The position numbers and the translations under genes are program-made. From Palsa-1392 sp036490335 (GTDB lineage Bacteria > Verrucomicrobiota > Verrucomicrobiia > Chthoniobacterales > UBA10450), in assembly GCA_036490335.1 (NCBI GenBank), contig DASXEB010000002.1, positions 1 to 64,000 on the forward strand: DNA of 64,000 nt, read 5' to 3'. A model generated the notes under the pieces. It made no database searches. It had not been told where the DNA came from and saw only the letters and a list, made by a program, of their open reading frames with translations. Shown one piece after another: positions 43,713-51,314 of the stretch. Positions within the stretch are counted from its first letter, which is position 1. Each line of letters opens with the position of its first letter.

Positions 43713-44362
43713 AGACAGCGGAAACGAAACGCGCGCGGATTCGAGTCATGCTTGTGGACGACCATCGCGGCATCCGCGTTGCCCTGCGCGGTATCATTGA
43801 TGCGGAGCCCGACCTGGCCGTCGTCGCCGACGCTGAGAGCGGTCAGGCCGCGGTTGATCTGGTCGAGCGCGCCAAGCCGGACATCGTTTTGATGGATGGC
43901 TCGATGCCGGGAATGAGCGGAGTGGAAGCGACCCGCCAACTTCGGCAGCTTCAGCCGATGCTGAAGGTCATTACTCTGACGCTCTACGAGCAGAACACAT
44001 ATCTGGAAGAAATGGTGTCCGCCGGCGCCGTTGGCTATGTGCTAAAGACCAGCTCGCCTGAGAACATAATCGAAGCAATTCGGGTCGTTAGCGCAGGCGG
44101 CACATATTTCGATCCAGCCGTTCCGCCGCAACGTGCGCGGGGCGCCCAGCGACCGGAGCCGTCCAATCCCGGAGACCTTACGCCGAACGAACTAAACATC
44201 GCGAGGCGGGTCGCAAAGGGCCAAAGCAACGCTGAAATCGCCAGGTCGTTAGGCTTGAATATTTCGGTCGTCGAAAAACGTCGAGCGGCCGTCATGAAAA
44301 AACTCGGCCTCCGAACCCGCGCCGAGCTCGTCGGTCTTGCCGCCAACCGCCATTGGCTTTGA
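43709..44362 (+). CDS. NarL/LuxR-type response regulator
   Basis: 217 residues. Receiver domain with VMLVDDHRG, phospho-Asp in DIVLMDGSMPGMSG and conserved Thr/Lys (ITLTLY, YVLKTSS); C-terminal LuxR helix-turn-helix (LTPNELNIARRVAKGQSNAE). Cognate to the preceding kinase by overlap and family. The helix-turn-helix contains SLG, encoded by the only TCGTTAGGC copy between 39.0 and 56.9 kb. DNA target unknown. Confidence 0.94.
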   Translation: MKTAETKRARIRVMLVDDHRGIRVALRGIIDAEPDLAVVADAESGQAAVDLVERAKPDIVLMDGSMPGMSGVEATRQLRQLQPMLKVITLTLYEQNTYLEEMVSAGAVGYVLKTSSPENIIEAIRVVSAGGTYFDPAVPPQRARGAQRPEPSNPGDLTPNELNIARRVAKGQSNAEIARSLGLNISVVEKRRAAVMKKLGLRTRAELVGLAANRHWL

Positions 44363-44400
44363 AGGCCTGACTCTTCCCATCCGTGTTTCCGGTCCCGCGT

Positions 44401-45092
44401 AGCAGACCGCGCGATCGCGTAGCCGACCGCGTCCTTGCGTAGCCGACCGCGCCCCCGCCGTCGGAATCTTCTCAACGGCGCCCTCACGTAGCCGACCGCG
44501 ACTCGCACGTAGCCGACGGGGCCCTCGCCGTCGGAATCTTCTCTCCAACAGCTCTCGCGATCGCGCACCGCCCGGATGCCGCCGAGCCCGGTCGAAAGCA
44601 TATGACGGCGAGGCGCCGTCATCTACCATCGGGGAGCACGTAGCCGACCGCGTCCTTGCGTAGCCGACCGCGCCCCCGCCGTCGGAATCTTCTCAACGGC
44701 GCCCTCGCGTAGCCGACCGCGACTCGCACGTAGCCGACGGGCCCTCGCCGTCGGAATCTTCGCTCCAACAGTCCGCGCGATTACTCGCCGCCCGGATGCC
44801 GCCAAGTCTGGGGGAAAGCATGTGACGGCGAGAGCGCCGTCATCTACCATCGGGGAGCACGTAGCCGACCGCGTCCTTGCGTAGCCGACCGCGCCCCCGC
44901 CGTCGGAATCTTCTCAACGGCGCCTCGCGTAGCCCACCGCGCCCCGCACGTAGCCGACGGGGCCCTCGCCGTCGGGAATCTTCGCTCCAACAGCTCTCGC
45001 GATCGCGCACCGCCCGCACGTAGCCGAGCCCGGGCCAAAGCAATATGACGGCGAGGCGCCGTCATCTACGCGCGCGCCGAAAGCGCGCGCTC
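44401..45092. repeat. 221-bp tandem array of REP-like palindromes
   Basis: The string CGTCCTTGCG recurs at 44430, 44651 and 44872, a constant 221-bp period, giving two full units and a shorter third ending near 45066. Each unit holds GTAGCCGAC-type REPs in direct orientation (CCGACGGGG.CCCTCGCCGTCGG, AATCTTCT tail) and one inverted REP (TGACGGCGAGGCGCCGTCA). A different hairpin, GCGCGCGC-CGAAA-GCGCGCGC, closes the array near 45070-45092. ORFs within it are artefacts. No gene between 44363 and 45192. Confidence 0.8.
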
Positions 45093-45102
45093 CCCAGAAA
45101 AG

Positions 45103-45142
45103 AAAACCGCGGCGAAGATCCCTCTCCGCCGCGGCGTTTTTT
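45103..45142. terminator. Bidirectional intrinsic terminator
   Basis: AAAAC, CGCGGCG, an 11-bp loop, CCGCCGCGG and CGTTTTTT form a strong GC stem with T-runs usable on both strands. It lies after the 3' end of the minus-strand fibronectin-type gene (45193) and after the REP array on the plus side. Confidence 0.75.
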
Positions 45143-45192
45143 GATCGGCTTCCCTCTTCAGGGAGCCTGCATGTTTGTCAACGGCCTCGCGC

Positions 45193-45825
45193 CTAGAGCG
45201 CCATTGCCGAGACGGCTGTGCTCCACGCACTCACCATGTCCGCGCCGTTCGCCCGCGCGCGGAACCAGTAGGTCGTGCCGGCAGTGAGGCCGGTAACGGG
45301 GAGCCGGGTCTTATTCGAAGTCCCGATCTCGACGTAGGGACCGGCTGGAAGCTCCGCCTGCTGGTAGGTGTAGCCGGCAGTGACGCCGAACACCTTGTCC
45401 ATTTTCAGGTCGAGCTCGCCGCTCTTGCCGTTGTAGATCACGCGCAGGTTTTGCGGCGCGGGCAACGGACCGACCGGCGCGGGCGTTCTCGTGATCGAGA
45501 ACCCCGAGCTTTGCAGAATGTCGATGTTATTCTGCCCGTTGAGCTGGACGTAGCCGCCCAGACCGCGGATCTGCATGATCGACGCTTCCCACGCGGTGTC
45601 GCGCAGGCTGGTCGCAATCACGCCCCCGCCCACCGCCGCATCCGCCTTGGCCTGGAGATCGTCCAGCCCGGCGGTGACGTCGAGGAGAGGTGGCACTGGC
45701 GTGGTGAAGTTCGCATTGCCGGTCATCTTCGTGACGACCTGACGTGCGAACCCAATGAAGGCATAAAGCCCGAACCGAAGGCAGGTCAATGCGACCCGCA
45801 GTTTTAAGGGATTTGGATTTTTCAT
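45193..45825 (-). CDS. Fibronectin type III-domain protein
   Basis: 210 residues. The C-terminal 90 residues are a fibronectin III-like domain (PAPQNLRVIYNGKSGELDLKM, VTGLTAGTTYWFRARA, SAWSTAVS). The N-terminal part is helical (LLDVTAGLDDLQAKADAAV) and resembles a structural or handling segment rather than a signal peptide. AAGGA lies 11 bp before the ATG. Similar stand-alone genes occur in soil Verrucomicrobia, but the role is unknown. Next to another unknown gene at 45879. Confidence 0.75.
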   Translation of the reverse strand: MKNPNPLKLRVALTCLRFGLYAFIGFARQVVTKMTGNANFTTPVPPLLDVTAGLDDLQAKADAAVGGGVIATSLRDTAWEASIMQIRGLGGYVQLNGQNNIDILQSSGFSITRTPAPVGPLPAPQNLRVIYNGKSGELDLKMDKVFGVTAGYTYQQAELPAGPYVEIGTSNKTRLPVTGLTAGTTYWFRARANGADMVSAWSTAVSAMAL

Positions 45826-45878
45826 AGTTTATTTCCTTGGTTTAGTTCCTAAAGAACCGGTCACACTCGTGGCCGGAT

Positions 45879-46721
45879 TTATTTGTTTGCTAACGCTGCC
45901 GCTGTCGTTTGTTTTTGTTTTGTTGTTGAAGGCAGGTCTGCGCTGGCAGTAAACGCAGCCCGGCCCGGTTTTGTTGCAGGGGAAATTTGGTCAAGAGACG
46001 CCGGCACCTTCGCCGGCACCGCTTGCAAGTCCATAAAGCGGCGGCTCATCAGCAAAAGGCTGTCCGCCAGGATTTTTGCCTCGTCGTGATAATGGAAGAG
46101 CCAATCCTGGTTGTCGGTCACGCTCTCCGCCAGCGCGGCAGGGATGCCTTTTGACGCCACGATGGCCGACAAAATATTCTCCATCGCGTCACTCAGATCG
46201 CTCACGGCATCGAGCAGCTTTTCCGCTGCCCCATACTGCGGTGGAGCGAAAGCCGGCGCCGTCTCTGCTTCTCCCGCCACGTCTGGCGGCGGCACGGAAC
46301 AGGCGGAGTCCTCATCCAGGGCCGCGCTCAGGTCAGGCATCGGCGGCACGGGGAAGAAAATCTCGTGGCGCACCGAGCGCTCGATCGCCTCTCGCAGTGC
46401 GACTGGAAACGATTCGGGATCGCCCGACTCGCAGCCTGCCGGCAGTGGACCGAACCATTGCGCCCTCTCCACCCAATCGAGTTGCGCGAGTGCCTCTCGA
46501 ATCAGCTCGGCCGCATCGACTTCGGTCTCCGGCGGTTCGACCCGGAAAGATTCCGGCTCGTCCTCGAGGAAATCGTCGAGCAGATCGTCCGGGATCAGGT
46601 CGAGGATGGAACCGGGGTTCCAGCTAAACGGCACGGAGATGAGCGGCTGACCGAGCTGGGCCGGCCCGAGAAGACGGTTGATCGGTCGAAACGGCACTTC
46701 GTCAGAAGATAGAGTGATCAT
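45879..46721 (-). CDS. Acidic protein of unknown function
   Basis: 280 residues, no signal peptide or TM. The N-terminal half is acidic and Pro-rich (DDLLDDFLEDEPESFRVEPP). A central helix segment reads EKLLDAVSDLSDAMENILSA and the C-terminal tail is Thr/Lys/Ala-rich. I recognise no domain. Same strand as the fibronectin-type gene with a 53-bp gap; both may form a unit preceded by the sigma-54-like site at 46916. Confidence 0.6.
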   Translation of the reverse strand: MITLSSDEVPFRPINRLLGPAQLGQPLISVPFSWNPGSILDLIPDDLLDDFLEDEPESFRVEPPETEVDAAELIREALAQLDWVERAQWFGPLPAGCESGDPESFPVALREAIERSVRHEIFFPVPPMPDLSAALDEDSACSVPPPDVAGEAETAPAFAPPQYGAAEKLLDAVSDLSDAMENILSAIVASKGIPAALAESVTDNQDWLFHYHDEAKILADSLLLMSRRFMDLQAVPAKVPASLDQISPATKPGRAAFTASADLPSTTKQKQTTAAALANK

Positions 46722-46727
46722 ATGGCT

Positions 46728-46892
46728 TTACCTCGTTGGGCCGCAGCCGGCCGATTGGTTAATGGTGGATGTATGGTCGTGAACGCGGACCCGAGCGACC
46801 GTGAAGAAGCTCGTCCCGCCTTGATGTAGCACCGCGCAGGTATCTGCCCGGCACGCTTGACTGACTATTTGGTTGTTTTGTTGTGTTTTCAT
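46728..46892 (-). CDS. Possible 54-residue small protein
   Basis: ATG 46892 opens MKTQQNNQIVSQACRADTC and ends with QSAGCGPTR, 6 bp before the start of the 45879-46721 gene. There are three Cys. It has no clear Shine-Dalgarno, but a sigma-54-like promoter lies 24 bp upstream. It could be a leader or a true small protein; evidence is thin. Confidence 0.35.
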   Translation of the reverse strand: MKTQQNNQIVSQACRADTCAVLHQGGTSFFTVARVRVHDHTSTINQSAGCGPTR

Positions 46893-46915
46893 AATTTTCT
46901 GTGACGCATCATTAA

Positions 46916-46931
46916 AGCGATACCCGTGCCA
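46916..46931 (-). promoter_or_regulatory. Sigma-54-like promoter
   Basis: On the minus strand the sequence is TGGCACGGGTATCGCT: the -24 GG and -12 GC are separated by exactly 10 bp and the -24 box is the full TGGCAC. One mismatch (TCGC for TTGC) from the consensus. It points at the small ORF and the two unknown genes. No enhancer-binding regulator is in the window. Confidence 0.4.
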
Positions 46932-47336
46932 CCAGTTCCACGTTTTTGGTGCAAAAAGTATTTTCAAAATCTTTTGCCCCAGCTTTTCCGTTCCACAAAA
47001 GAGCCCTGGTTGGCTCCGAGCCGCGCAACCTGATCGCAGACCGAATTTTGAGAGGAGGAACGTGCCGAATTTAAAGCGGCGTTTCAGACTCCCAGCCGGG
47101 GTCAAGAAGGAAGCTGGAAAAGAGCGGTAAATTCGGCCCCAAAAATGGTTGAAAATAGTTCCGCGGAACCGCGTGGCATGAAAGTTGTCGGACAGGCGTT
47201 TACGTAAGAACTAGGGTCTTGGCACGGAAAATGTTTTGGCGAGCCGTGAAAGCCGGCCAATTTCCCGCTGTCTTCCTGACCTTGCGCAGCACGAAGAAGG
47301 CGAAGCTCACGAGGATGGACCAATCGGAAATCCCCT

Positions 47337-47376
47337 GCGTCTCCTTCGTGCCCTTCGTATCCCTCGCGGTTCAAAT
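47337..47376. repeat. Fragment of a dispersed CTTCGTGCCCTTCGT-type repeat
   Basis: CCTTCGTGCCCTTCGTATCC with CTCGCGGTTCAAA looks like a low-complexity dispersed repeat frequent in intergenic DNA of several phyla; on the other strand it reads NREGYEGHEG. It lies in an otherwise gene-free stretch (46932-47402) in which I see nothing else. Confidence 0.4.
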
Positions 47377-47402
47377 CCCATTCAGATGCACCCCGAAATG
47401 AG

Positions 47403-47696
47403 GTCACAATGCATGTGTACTGTCTCACAATGCATGCGCCCGCCATCACAATGCATGTGTCCCGAGCGACAACGCATGCATTGTGAGCAGGAACGCATGC
47501 GTCCGGCCTGACAATGGATGCGTCACGCCTCGGAATGCGTGCGTTCCGGGAAAAATCGCCCGCGTCGCGCGCCGGAACGCATGCGTCCGAGCTCACAATG
47601 CGTGTGTCCGCCTTCACAATGCACGCGTCCGACGTCACAACGCATGCGTTCCAAAAAAAAACGCATGCATTGTGAGCAAGAACACATGCATTCCGA
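47403..47696. repeat. 21-bp tandem repeat array, 14 copies
   Basis: Fourteen degenerate copies of a 21-bp unit. On the minus strand each reads about GACGCATGCGTTGTGNNGNCG, encoding the heptapeptide (D/N)AC(V/I)VxA in an open frame. The core GCATGC/ATGCAT is an alternating purine-pyrimidine tract. The plus strand is open too, so codon content is a by-product of the 21-bp period. I treat it as non-coding DNA because the flanking part of the frame is repeat-derived. It lies just downstream of hsdM. Confidence 0.75.
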
Positions 47697-47835
47697 CCCC
47701 GAAAACCAGCCAAACCCGACCCGGCGCGCTTAAGACATGGATGGTCGGGCGCGGCCGAGCAGGGATGCAGGACCACGGCAACAAGTCGAACCTCGTCGCA
47801 TAAAGGTCTGGTCTCGCAGGTTGGCGCGTCTCAGC

Positions 47836-49407
47836 TTATTTCTTGAGATCGTTCGCGATCTCCGCGAACTGAGCCAAGGCCGCTTGCAGATCTTCGACAA
47901 TATCGGCGGCGATGACTTCAGGGGCGGGGAGGTTGGCGCTCTCTTCAAGTGCTTCGTCTTTCTGCCAAAAGATATCGAGGTTGACCTTGTCGCGCTTAGT
48001 TAGCTCTTCGTAGGTGAAGCTCTTGAAGCGTTCGCTCTCTTTGCGCTCGTGCCGGCTGTAGCCGCCTCTCTGTGAGAGGCGCGCTGAGCTCTCCACAGGA
48101 GAGCTGCTACAACCAAAATAACAATTCACGAAGTCGTCGAGGTCGCTGCGCTTGAGGGTGTTTTCTTTCAGCGTGAAGTGGAGGTTGGTGCGCAGGTCGT
48201 ATATCCAGAGCTTGGTCGTCCACGGCTTTTCCTGCGCGGGTTTGCGGTCGAAGAAGAGGACATTGGCCTTCACTCCCTGCGCGTAGAAGATGCCGGTGGG
48301 GAGGCGCAGGAGCGTGTGCACGTCGGCTTGCTTGAGCAACGCCCGCCGGATGGTTTCGCCCGCGCCACCTTCGAAGAGCACGTTATCCGGCAAGACGACC
48401 GCGGCGCGGCCGTGCTGCTTGAGAATGGTGAAGATGTGCTGGAGGAAGTTGAGCTGCTTGTTGCTCGTGCTCGCCCAGAAGTCGTCGCGATTGATGATGA
48501 GCGATTCCTTCGAGGTCTCGCCCGCTTCGTTGACGATGGTGACGCTGCTCTTCTTGCCGAAGGGCGGGTTGGCCAGGACGATGTCGTATTCGCCGTGCTT
48601 CGCGGCGAGCGCATCCTTGGTCACGACCGGGAGATCGAATGTAGAAGCGGCGCCCTCGCCGCTTTTCTTCTTCTCACCCGGCGACGAGGCGTCGCCGCCA
48701 CTACCGATCCCATGGAGCAGGAGATTCATCGCGCAGAGGCGGGTGACGCTATCGACCAGCTCGATCCCGAAGAGCGTGCCATTCTTGAGCTGCTTCTTTT
48801 GCGCGCGGTCGAGCTGATAATGCTGCGCGATGTAATCATGCGCCGCGAGCAGGAACCCGCCCGTGCCGCAAGCCGGGTCGCAAATCGTCAGGCCCGGTTG
48901 CGGAGCGATCGCGTCCACCATCGCGGCGATGAGCGGGCGCGGGGTGAAGTATTGGCCCGCGCCGCCTTTCACGTCCTCGGCGTTCTTTTGCAGCAACCCC
49001 TCGTAGGCGTCGCCCTTCACGTCGGCGGAAAGGCTGGACCATTGCTCCTTGTCGATCAGGTCCGCGATGAGCCGGCGAAGTTTGGCCGGGTCCTGGATTT
49101 TGTTTTGCGCCTTGCGAAAGATGACGCCGAGCATGCCCGAGCGCTTGCCGAGTTCCTCCAGCGTATGGCGATAATGAATCTCGAGCTCGTCGCCATCCAG
49201 CTTCAGGAGCGCAGGCCAACTGTATTTCGTCGGGATAGGCGACGGCTTGTTGAACGGCGGCTTCGACTGCTCATCCGCCATTTTCAGGAACAACAAGAAC
49301 GTCAACTGCTCGACGTAATCGCCGTAGGACAGACCGTCATCCCTCAGGATGTTGCAGTAGTTCCAAAGCTTTTGGACAAGCTGATTAGAGTGATGGTTAT
49401 CTGCCAT
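47836..49407 (-). CDS. hsdM: Type I restriction-modification DNA methyltransferase subunit (HsdM)
   Basis: 523 residues. An N-terminal HsdM helical domain is followed by the N6-adenine methyltransferase: SAM motif ICDPACGTGGFLLAA, catalytic DIVLANPPFGKK and RAAVVLPDNVLFEGG. Near residue 430 the normal junction before HERKESERFKSF is replaced by about 20 extra residues (GCSSSPVESSARLSQRGGYS) encoded by a palindromic insertion (48058-48110) that keeps the frame. The motifs are intact and the insertion lies in a surface linker, so activity is plausible. Last gene of hsdS-AAA-hsdM, starting 10 bp after the AAA gene. No hsdR follows. Confidence 0.95.
   Translation of the reverse strand: MADNHHSNQLVQKLWNYCNILRDDGLSYGDYVEQLTFLLFLKMADEQSKPPFNKPSPIPTKYSWPALLKLDGDELEIHYRHTLEELGKRSGMLGVIFRKAQNKIQDPAKLRRLIADLIDKEQWSSLSADVKGDAYEGLLQKNAEDVKGGAGQYFTPRPLIAAMVDAIAPQPGLTICDPACGTGGFLLAAHDYIAQHYQLDRAQKKQLKNGTLFGIELVDSVTRLCAMNLLLHGIGSGGDASSPGEKKKSGEGAASTFDLPVVTKDALAAKHGEYDIVLANPPFGKKSSVTIVNEAGETSKESLIINRDDFWASTSNKQLNFLQHIFTILKQHGRAAVVLPDNVLFEGGAGETIRRALLKQADVHTLLRLPTGIFYAQGVKANVLFFDRKPAQEKPWTTKLWIYDLRTNLHFTLKENTLKRSDLDDFVNCYFGCSSSPVESSARLSQRGGYSRHERKESERFKSFTYEELTKRDKVNLDIFWQKDEALEESANLPAPEVIAADIVEDLQAALAQFAEIANDLKK
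48058..48110. repeat. REPIN-like double palindrome inserted in hsdM
   Basis: GTAG and CTAC bracket two perfect hairpins in opposite orientation: CGCCTCTC-TGT-GAGAGGCG (48063-48081) and AGCTCTCC-ACA-GGAGAGCT (48087-48105). This is the layout of a REPIN (two REPs head to head). It falls inside the hsdM coding frame at the place where homologues go directly into HERKE. Confidence 0.8.
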
Positions 49408-49417
49408 ACTCGATTCC

Positions 49418-51295
49418 TTAGATTAAGGCGGCGATGCGATTAAAGAGCTGAGCGAAAGGCGCGAATTCATCGTCAGGGAATCCGGCGGATTTCTTAGCAA
49501 ATACAACTTTGTTTCCGACAATTTCAAACACCGGAGTTCCAAGAATTGCAGCGCCCTTCATACCTTCGTCGGTAAGGCGTTGGTCAGAAAAGTAGTGTTC
49601 AATCGAAAGGTATCGCTGGACTGGATTGCCCGCGGTAACGAATGCCTCTCGTCCGGGGGGCACCGGAAGGACAATCGCATGGGCAGGTTTCAGTTTGTGT
49701 TTTTTGTGAGCTGCATCCTGACCTGCTTGGAACGCTTTGCCGCTGACCCCTAGGAACTGCTCATTGCCACTCCGATCGTTGTCGAACAGAGCCATAATGG
49801 TTCGGTCAGACGCTATAGCCAAAAATTCGAGGCAGCGCCGAAGCATCTCTGCACCACCGCTACGCGCTTCTACTAAGGGTTCGACGCCACAAGGAATTAC
49901 CTCATACTGAATGGGGACGCCGGGGTTCAGTTTCTCCCAAGCGTTCGCAATCAAAATGGCATCACTAATCCCCTCCACCAGGAGGGCGGGCTTAGGCTGA
50001 GCGTTCAGCCGACTAAGAACTTCGGATTCAAATTTCCGGGTCGCAGCAAAAACGTCGAAAGCGTGCACGAACTCTGAATAGCTTTCGGGGTTGATGGGAA
50101 CGCCGGAGGGAAGTTCCAAGACTACAAATCCGTCGGGACCGTACTGAGACTCCATACCGAGCACGACCAGCGGCGAGTGCACTGTCAAAATGAATTGAAC
50201 GCGTGGAAAAAGGCGAAAGAGCTTCGGAAGTGCATCGTGCTGCAGGCCTAGGTGCAGGTGGAGATCCGCCTCATCGATGAGGACAATTCCGCGTATGTCA
50301 TTCGTATTTGTAAACGGCATCCCCGCGAGATCGGCGTCGAGAACGATCGTAGCGAAAAGGCAAAACAGAGCGCTCTCCCCAGCGGATAGGCTCAAGAGAT
50401 CGTTAACTGAACGGATAACTTTGCCGTCTCGAAGCACAGTTGCGCTGATGATGCGGGAGCGTCGGTCGGTCAGTGAAAGTTGCACCTGATCACCAGGTTC
50501 ATCGCTCAGAATTTCCTTAAGAACTGCGACGACCGCATTAAAGGTTGCGGTGCTCGCGCCTGGTATAGCGATTCGAACGGGGATGTTGAGCGGCTGTGCA
50601 ACTCCTGGTGGTTGAACCGGTAGAACAGCCGGCTGATGCTCATGGAGCAGCATGTCCAAAAGAACGGCAGTAAGCCACTCCATGGTCGGTTTGAGACGGT
50701 TGCGAGAGAAGATGCGACGCGCCGTTCGACCTTTCATGCGCGATGGCTCCGGTAGCTTGAGTTCGTTCGATAGGCTTTCCGCGTTCAACCAGTCTGGCGG
50801 TTCGAACCTATCTGCGGGAAAAAATAAGAGGCAGTTCGAGCTCAGGGCCTTTTCGAGCTTGTGGGTCTCGTTTAGAGTTCCAAACGTCAGACTGTAGTGC
50901 GTCGCCTCGTGTTGGGGTATTTGATTCCAGGAAGCGTTGGTCGGGGTCCATCCGAGGGCGGTTTCGAACGTTTCTCGTGGTCGATCTAGTTGCCATTCCC
51001 GCAAGCGCACATCATCCTGAAAGAGCAGGTCGGCGCTGAAGTAATTTGCACCGCTACGAATGCCCAAAGGAGATCGCATCCGGTAAACTCGTCCTTTTTC
51101 TACTTCGACATCTTCGAAGACTTCTTGCTTCATTCCTACCAACGCGTTCACCACAAACGAAAGAACGGTAGACTTTCCGCTCCCGTTCCGTCCCACAAGC
51201 ACGAGGGGTTTGGGCTTTTCGCCTTCGAACGGCAAGTCGACTTCAAGCACAGAGATAGGACCAGTGTTCGAAAGCTTTAAGGATTTTAGATACAT
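49418..51295 (-). CDS. AAA/ABC-type ATPase with C-terminal TOPRIM-like domain, embedded in hsd operon
   Basis: 625 residues. Walker A LVGRNGSGKST at 34-43, signature SLSAGESALFCLFA, Walker B GIVLIDEADLHLHL and switch His FILTVHSPLVVLG define an SMC/ABC-like AAA ATPase. After about residue 430 comes PALLVEGISDAILIANAW and IMALFDNDRSGNEQ, a TOPRIM-like nuclease fold as in OLD proteins and in fused AriA-AriB (PARIS). It lies 19 bp after hsdS and 10 bp before hsdM, like the rlo (R-linked) genes described inside type I loci. A defence role is inferred from context. Which family it belongs to is not decided. Confidence 0.85.
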   Translation of the reverse strand: MYLKSLKLSNTGPISVLEVDLPFEGEKPKPLVLVGRNGSGKSTVLSFVVNALVGMKQEVFEDVEVEKGRVYRMRSPLGIRSGANYFSADLLFQDDVRLREWQLDRPRETFETALGWTPTNASWNQIPQHEATHYSLTFGTLNETHKLEKALSSNCLLFFPADRFEPPDWLNAESLSNELKLPEPSRMKGRTARRIFSRNRLKPTMEWLTAVLLDMLLHEHQPAVLPVQPPGVAQPLNIPVRIAIPGASTATFNAVVAVLKEILSDEPGDQVQLSLTDRRSRIISATVLRDGKVIRSVNDLLSLSAGESALFCLFATIVLDADLAGMPFTNTNDIRGIVLIDEADLHLHLGLQHDALPKLFRLFPRVQFILTVHSPLVVLGMESQYGPDGFVVLELPSGVPINPESYSEFVHAFDVFAATRKFESEVLSRLNAQPKPALLVEGISDAILIANAWEKLNPGVPIQYEVIPCGVEPLVEARSGGAEMLRRCLEFLAIASDRTIMALFDNDRSGNEQFLGVSGKAFQAGQDAAHKKHKLKPAHAIVLPVPPGREAFVTAGNPVQRYLSIEHYFSDQRLTDEGMKGAAILGTPVFEIVGNKVVFAKKSAGFPDDEFAPFAQLFNRIAALI

Positions 51296-51314
51296 TGAGA
51301 TTATTCAGCCGCAG

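Noticed and set aside
26803..44362. Prophage or integrative element
   Set aside because: Housekeeping genes with uniform motif density; no integrase, phage structural or att-like sequence seen.
44401..45092. CRISPR array
   Set aside because: Units are 221 bp and consist of nested palindromes without uniform spacers; no cas genes.
47102..47776. 224-residue minus-strand frame with heptad repeats as a protein
   Set aside because: Most of it is the 21-bp tandem array plus a dispersed NREGYEGHEG repeat; the opposite strand is open as well and no start signal is evident.
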